A DNA stretch of 64,000 nucleotides, from the NCBI GenBank assembly GCA_002238445.1, contig MPML01000013.1:31118-95117 (forward strand). Direction: 5' to 3'. This document shows positions 59,531-64,000 of the stretch, one piece after another (within the stretch, counting starts at the first letter, position 1; each line of letters opens with the position of its first letter). The stretch comes from Caldilineaceae bacterium bin5. Lineage in GTDB: Bacteria > Chloroflexota > Anaerolineae > Caldilineales > Caldilineaceae. The position numbers and the translations under genes were made by a program. The notes beneath the pieces are model-generated. The model saw only the letters and a program-made list of their open reading frames with translations, did no database searches and was not told the DNA's origin.

Positions 59531-59805
59531 CTCGTTGACTTTTGTCTGAACAGCGACTTCCGGGTGCAAATTACGCCTGATCTTCGAAGGGCGGCGCAGC
59601 TGCGCAAAGAATATTCGATACGCCTCTGGTGTTCTCCGCGTCCTCCGCGGACAAAAAGGTGTTCTTCGCGACCCTTCGCGTGACTTCGCGGATCAAATGG
59701 TTTTGTCTAATTCAACATTCAAGCGAGAAACATCCCTAACAGGCCTGCAGGCTTTCAGTTCATGTTGACATCTGAACAGCCTTCCCAAAATGTCAACGGA
59801 ACCTA
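59531..59805. repeat. 274-bp dispersed repeat, copy 2
   Basis: Same orientation and nearly the same length as 42467-42740, with scattered substitutions and no large gaps. Both copies lie in gaps next to unrelated genes. From 59806 to 60136 there is no further gene or clear signal upstream of the sulfatase. Confidence 0.85.
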
Positions 59806-60136
59806 GTCGCTCATAGCAGCGACACCGCTTAGTGCTGCTCAACTGAGGAGATCTGCTAAAGCGACTTTTCCTCTCCGACCCGTCTTTTCGCTGCTCCCCT
59901 AAACATGTCGCGAATCGGAGCACCAGCGTCGTTTGTGCGAGCCCTGAAGTCCCGGTACGCTCAGTATCGGCGACGGAGCTTTCAGGTCACTCCTGTTATG
60001 CCAGGGCGATTCTTCAAGCGTTCGCCATCCCGGCCGCCTGCAGTTCTTACTTTGACGATAGGAGTTTCTTGGGGACTTATCGCGTCGTCCCCTGCTATTC
60101 TAAACACTTGATCAGCCCACCCTCATTGTGACTGCC

Positions 60137-61477
60137 ATGCCAAACCAGCCAAACATCCTTGTCATCCTCACAGATCAGCAGACACATAGCGCGCTCGGCG
60201 CGCACGGCAACCCGCGTGTCCAAACGCCCCATATGGACTCGCTCGTTCACAGCGGCCTAAGCTTCTGGAACTCCTACTGCCCAGCCCCGGTCTGCGGCCC
60301 TGCTCGCGGCAGCTTGCTCTCAGGGCGATTGCCGCATGAAACCGGCGTAGAGGTCAATGGACCTGATGTCAGGCCGGGTATCCCTACAATGGGAGTACAC
60401 TTTCGCCAAGCGGGCTATCGCCCCTTCTATTCTGGAAAGCTGCACCTTGGGCCTAGACCCCTGAAAGGCATCCAACAGCTGGGCGGCATGCAGGGCTTTG
60501 AATTTCTCTGCGACGAGTACCCTCAAGGCGTTCAGCCTCAACTTGGAAGCGACACCGATCCGATTTGGGCAGAGCATGCTGCGGAGTTCTTGCATAACCA
60601 AAGTCCGCAAGAGACCGGCGCCGCTGAACCCTTCCTGCTGGTTGCCTCACTCCACAATCCTCACGACATCTGCTACTGGGTAATGGAGTGGCATCACATA
60701 GTCGACATTGCGCCAGACAGCGACCTGCCCCCGCTACCCGCAAACTTCCAACCAGTTGCCGACGAGCCTGAATTTGTAGAGCTGTGCCGCCACCGAACCG
60801 AATACGGTCCCGAGATGAGTTGGACACATGATTGGGGCGAAACCGAATGGCGCCGGTACCTGTACGCCTACGACCGCCTGACAGAACGCGTAGACCAACA
60901 GTTAGGCAGGCTGCTCGATGCCCTTGAGGAAAGTGGTCTTGCAAGTAACACCTTGGTGGTACTGACCAGCGACCACGGAGAAGGAGTGGCGGCCCACAAA
61001 TGGGTTACTAAACTGATGCTATGGGAGGAGGTGGTCAGAGTGCCGTTTGTGATGCGGCTTCCGGGCTCGGTTCCACAAGACCGAATCGACCGTACGCATC
61101 TTGTCTCGGGGCTGGATCTGTTGCCTACACTGTGTGACTATGCAGATATCGCGCTGCCCCCAGGTTTACACGGCCAGAGCCTTCGCCCTGTAATTGAGGA
61201 TCCCGCACTTCCGGGCCGGGCCAGCGTAGTGACAGAGCTGCAGGCTTTCATGGATGATGACACGAAAAAGGGCCGCATGCTCCGTACGGCCCGCTACAAA
61301 TATCTCGTCTTTTCGCACGGCGAACGGCCTGAACTACTTTTTGATCTGGAGGATGACCCTGGCGAAATGCGAAACCTCGCCTACGAACCAACCCACCAGG
61401 AAGCTCTGTCAGAGCACCGTAAACTGTTAAAAAGGGAGATTGAAGAAACGGGTGATTCGTTCAGTTTTCCCTCTTAG
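60137..61477 (+). CDS. Sulfatase (type I, formylglycine-dependent)
   Basis: A 446-residue sulfatase distinct from the one at 32781. NILVILTDQQTHSALGAHG has the calcium-binding aspartate, and PVCGPARGSLLSGRLP is the C-x-P-x-R modification motif. GKLHLGPR and LTSDHGEGVAAHKWVTKLM complete the active site. The first ATG (60137, MPNQPNILV) is preferred to a GTG three codons earlier; neither has a good ribosome site. No signal peptide is seen. It probably acts on a sulfated sugar or choline-type ester. Confidence 0.92.
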   Translation: MPNQPNILVILTDQQTHSALGAHGNPRVQTPHMDSLVHSGLSFWNSYCPAPVCGPARGSLLSGRLPHETGVEVNGPDVRPGIPTMGVHFRQAGYRPFYSGKLHLGPRPLKGIQQLGGMQGFEFLCDEYPQGVQPQLGSDTDPIWAEHAAEFLHNQSPQETGAAEPFLLVASLHNPHDICYWVMEWHHIVDIAPDSDLPPLPANFQPVADEPEFVELCRHRTEYGPEMSWTHDWGETEWRRYLYAYDRLTERVDQQLGRLLDALEESGLASNTLVVLTSDHGEGVAAHKWVTKLMLWEEVVRVPFVMRLPGSVPQDRIDRTHLVSGLDLLPTLCDYADIALPPGLHGQSLRPVIEDPALPGRASVVTELQAFMDDDTKKGRMLRTARYKYLVFSHGERPELLFDLEDDPGEMRNLAYEPTHQEALSEHRKLLKREIEETGDSFSFPS

Positions 61478-61509
61478 AGCTATGGGCTGTCAAGGTCTGG
61501 TCCAGGAAA

Positions 61510-62319
61510 CTATGAATCGCCTTCGCACTTTCTCTTCGTCCAGAAAGCCAGATAAGGCGGGCTCACCGCCTTGAAGTGCTCCCATGTCCCCGGCTCCGGA
61601 TTCTCATCCCACGTCCTGTGCTCGTCGAATGCAAGAATCTCGAATCCGCCCTCAATCAGGCAGTTGATGAAAGTTTTCATCGTGTGCCGGAACTCACGCG
61701 GCCCGGGCACTTCGATCTTGTCTCCATTTTCGCCCTCTACACCCCAGGTGTCGCTGCCAAAAATAGCGACAACGTCGACCTCTCCGTCGTCGTAGACTGA
61801 GTTGGAAGAGTACCCTCTTACGGGATCGTAGTCGTCAGGATTGAAAGTCTGCGTATAGGGATTGTGCCACTGGACGTGATAGATTCCTCCCGCCTTCAGC
61901 ACGCGAGCCACGCCGGCAAAAACAGGGCGAACATCCGGCACGAAGTTGATCGAAAATGGCTGGTAAACGATATCGAAGGCGTCCTCTTCGAAGCGTGAAA
62001 GATCCCGCATATCACCCTGCAAAAGCACGGGCGAGAGACCGTAATGGTCGGCCGCACGCTTGTCGTTCGCAAGCTGTTCGTCCGAAAGGTCCATTACCGT
62101 TACCTTCGCGCCAAGCAAGCCTATTGCCGCCGACTGCTGACCACCGCCCCCGGCGAGAACAAGCACGCGTTTGCCGCGCACGTCGCCCATAATTCCGGCC
62201 TCGTCCACCATCTCTCGTGCCGAGGCTTCATCCAAGTCGAGTTTGGGTCGCGAGTAGAGTATTCCGGCACGTGCCAACCCGTTCCAGCGTTCACGATTGA
62301 AGCTAGAAAGCTCATCCAT
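61510..62319 (-). CDS. SAM-dependent methyltransferase
   Basis: A 269-residue class I methyltransferase. The SAM motif is VLVLAGGGGQQSAAIGLLGA, followed by VTVMDLSDEQL, LLQGDMRDLSRF and FDIVYQPFSINFVPD. The YHVQWHNPYTQTF part is typical of methyltransferase type 11/25 proteins. The target is unknown. It is followed after a gap by no other gene on its strand and converges on the sulfatase, with 32 bases between stops. Confidence 0.88.
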   Translation of the reverse strand: MDELSSFNRERWNGLARAGILYSRPKLDLDEASAREMVDEAGIMGDVRGKRVLVLAGGGGQQSAAIGLLGAKVTVMDLSDEQLANDKRAADHYGLSPVLLQGDMRDLSRFEEDAFDIVYQPFSINFVPDVRPVFAGVARVLKAGGIYHVQWHNPYTQTFNPDDYDPVRGYSSNSVYDDGEVDVVAIFGSDTWGVEGENGDKIEVPGPREFRHTMKTFINCLIEGGFEILAFDEHRTWDENPEPGTWEHFKAVSPPYLAFWTKRKCEGDS

Positions 62320-62473
62320 TTTCCGATTCTATCCCAGTCCTGTCTGTTAAACGGCGGTAATTGCCGTCAGTAAGGTTGTAATTCAATGAGCCAAAATTTC
62401 TTGTCTGCAAAGAGGGAAATTGCCTTCACTTTCCTATCCTCGCCGAGAAGCAAATGATTCTCGCTCCTGGGCC

Positions 62474-63265
62474 TCAATTTGCCGCCCTCTGCCCAAGCAG
62501 CTCTTGCCAGCATGCTTGTCGTATGGTCCTCTCCTTGTAATGGTCGCTCTGTGAGACACCAAGTGGGTTGCCAAAAGAGAGAATGTTGACTGCATCCTGC
62601 GCCCTATCCCGGGCGTCCCAGTCACGCGGCCGGTTCAGCGCCTCAGGGTCATGATTCCATGAAGGGGCCGAGTTCCCGCTGGCGCGATTGAAGAGGAACT
62701 TGATCATATGGCGCTTGATGCTCGACCTGTTGCTGGCTGTTCCATGCCAAAGGTCATAATGGGTGAAGGCCACCGTACCGGCCTTGACCGTCAGCGGTAC
62801 TTGCCCGCGAATGTTCGAATAGGTTGCCATCCTGTCCGTAGGCGCGTTCCGAAACTGCGTTGCCGGCACAATCACCGTAGGGCCCATGTCAGCCGTAATA
62901 TCGTGAGGATAGTAGAGCCCCAGCAGCCGATCGATCTGGGTATTGCGATTGTTGGTGCTGTCCTGGTGCCACTGCATCGCGCCGGATCCAGGCAGCTTGC
63001 AATGCCAGTGCCGGTGCGAGTTTACTGTATAGTCTTCGCCCAACAAGCTGATAAGCGCCCCTCGCACCTGTGGATGCTCCACCACCTGCCACAGATCGGG
63101 CACCACCTCGGTGATGGCGTCGCCTGGATTGGCCGCCAGTTCATCCAGTTTGTCCGCGATCCGACTGTTCAGGCCCGGAGGCAGGTCCGGTTCGACGATG
63201 TGGTAGCCTGTAACGAGGAAGCGAGCCATGTCAACGTCAGTGAGCAGGTATTTGGCATCGATCAT
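62474..63265 (-). CDS. Phytanoyl-CoA dioxygenase (PhyH) family protein
   Basis: A 263-residue Fe(II)/2-oxoglutarate oxygenase. The iron site is H-x-D in MQWHQDST with the distal histidine in LWHGTASNRS; the arginine in IKRHMIKF binds 2-oxoglutarate. The substrate is unknown; the family hydroxylates lipids and small molecules and is expanded in sponge-associated and marine bacteria. Its start overlaps the stop of the preceding 94-residue gene by four bases. Confidence 0.92.
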   Translation of the reverse strand: MIDAKYLLTDVDMARFLVTGYHIVEPDLPPGLNSRIADKLDELAANPGDAITEVVPDLWQVVEHPQVRGALISLLGEDYTVNSHRHWHCKLPGSGAMQWHQDSTNNRNTQIDRLLGLYYPHDITADMGPTVIVPATQFRNAPTDRMATYSNIRGQVPLTVKAGTVAFTHYDLWHGTASNRSSIKRHMIKFLFNRASGNSAPSWNHDPEALNRPRDWDARDRAQDAVNILSFGNPLGVSQSDHYKERTIRQACWQELLGQRAAN

Positions 63266-63546
63266 GTGACAACCTCCATCTTCTGCAATATGAACTCATA
63301 TCCAACGACGTCCAGATCAGTGTCGCTGTAAGGCGACTGCAAGTGTGGAAACTGTACGATCTGCCAGCCGTCGACCACTGCATCATGTACCTTTGTGTAG
63401 GGCCACTCGAACTCTCCGCCGCTGATTTCAACCTGGAAATCCTCGACCGGTTCAATCAAAGTGTAGCCCAGAATCTCCGAAAAGACGCTAGGTGTGCGTG
63501 CATGCAGGTATAGTAGTCGTTGGCGGGGCTGGCTATTGGACTGCAT
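63262..63546 (-). CDS. Unknown 94-residue protein coupled to the PhyH gene
   Basis: I do not recognise a family. The protein begins MQSNSQPRQRLLYLHARTP and contains ILGYTLIEPVEDF, a charged middle (EFEWPYTKVHDAVVDG) and VGYEFILQKME at the end. It is alpha/beta-like and has no signal peptide. The 4-base ATGA overlap with the downstream PhyH gene indicates that both are translated together. Upstream, 63547-63859 has no supported gene. Confidence 0.6.
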   Translation of the reverse strand: MQSNSQPRQRLLYLHARTPSVFSEILGYTLIEPVEDFQVEISGGEFEWPYTKVHDAVVDGWQIVQFPHLQSPYSDTDLDVVGYEFILQKMEVVT

Positions 63547-63859
63547 ATTCTTGCTGTTCCGGGCCGCGGAGTCGAGTGCGTCTATCTCTTGCTCAATTAT
63601 ATGTCAGGGCCGCCGCGTCGCCAAGCAATTGAGAGGAACAGCCGCAGACGAGAAGTGAAAGAGAATCGGCCCATTCCCGCGCGGCCGTGATTGGACAGCC
63701 AGAAGCGTTGCATTCCACCCGCAGCCACTGGAGCATCGAGAATTCAGTACACTGGGTCTTGGATGCCGCCTTTCGTGAGGACGACAGTCGCATCCATCAG
63801 GGCCATCCGCAGAACAACCTGGCCAACTTGCGCCGTTTGGCCCTTAACCTCCTTCGCAG

Positions 63860-64000
63860 GTAACTACGCAGCCACAACTGATTCGCCAACCTGTACGAGG
63901 CGAGCAAAGGTGTCCTTTCTCCCCTCACTGTAGTATTCTGGGCGGTCGGCCGCAAGCGGCCTCCCTTGTGCAGGGGCTGCGCCCCCGCAACGCCCCCCTA
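63860..64000. repeat. Composite dispersed repeat, copy cut by the window end
   Basis: The left module starts GTAACTACGCAGCCACAACT and continues GCAAAGGTGTCCTTTCTCC. The core begins at 63943 with CGGTCGG and the GGCCGCAAGCGGCC hairpin, and runs off the window at CGCCCCCCTA. It is in the same orientation as copies 1-3. Confidence 0.85.

Noticed and set aside
63593..63933. Short open frames near the window end
   Set aside because: No ribosome site or motif; part overlaps the dispersed repeat.

Overview
The window is about 64 kb of GC-rich bacterial chromosome, with most genes on the minus strand. Several features suggest a Chloroflexota-like bacterium, perhaps of the Caldilinea/Anaerolineae type often recovered as metagenome bins. 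These are LysW-dependent lysine genes beside a full bacterial leucine/valine set, a very large secreted protein with putative-Ig and SH3b repeats, sulfatases, a PhyH dioxygenase, a MOSC protein and short interspersed palindromic repeats. This assignment is an inference: no rRNA or tRNA gene was seen.

Layout. 1-521 is the C-terminal end of an acyl-CoA synthetase. 644-31239 (minus strand) is a biosynthetic block. In transcription order it holds ilvB, ilvN, ilvC, a 44-aa small ORF and leuA, then a terminator. Next come an unknown three-gene membrane operon (22481-25567, 20550-22481, 20224-20553), gltB-gltD, leuC-leuD, a methyltransferase, leuB, ppc, cimA, ilvD and a sugar isomerase. Together these cover most of Ile (citramalate route), Val and Leu synthesis, plus glutamate and oxaloacetate supply. 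31958-39536 holds a repeat-containing coiled-coil/nuclease-like protein, a sulfatase, a heterodimeric ABC exporter, a MOSC protein and a small membrane protein. 39715-46428 is an alpha-aminoadipate (AAA) lysine cluster: homocitrate synthase, homoaconitase large subunit (interrupted) and small subunit, a Nudix hydrolase, LysW, LysX and LysY. 47556-54878 encodes a giant secreted repeat protein cut by an in-frame amber codon. 55149-63546 holds catabolic and accessory genes: VOC, enolase-superfamily dehydratase, aldo/keto reductase, sulfatase, methyltransferase and PhyH.

Regulation visible in the DNA. The ilvB operon has a promoter, a 40-codon leader ORF very rich in Leu/Val/Ile codons, a terminator just before ilvB and a 12-nt antiterminator pairing, which is a textbook ribosome-mediated attenuator. 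The homocitrate synthase gene has an analogous layout. It has a strong promoter, a 21-codon leader ORF with a Lys-Ser-Lys-Lys run, and mutually exclusive antiterminator and terminator hairpins. I regard this as a candidate lysine attenuator.

Other points. A family of short composite palindromic repeats occupies many intergenic gaps, and a second 274-bp repeat occurs twice. The strongest candidate for an undescribed system is the three-gene operon at 20224-25567. It encodes two paralogous exported proteins, each with a signal peptide, a conserved two-cysteine domain, a hydrophobic hairpin, roughly 195-residue repeats and a C-terminal membrane anchor. They are translationally coupled to a YbjQ/UPF0145-like protein.
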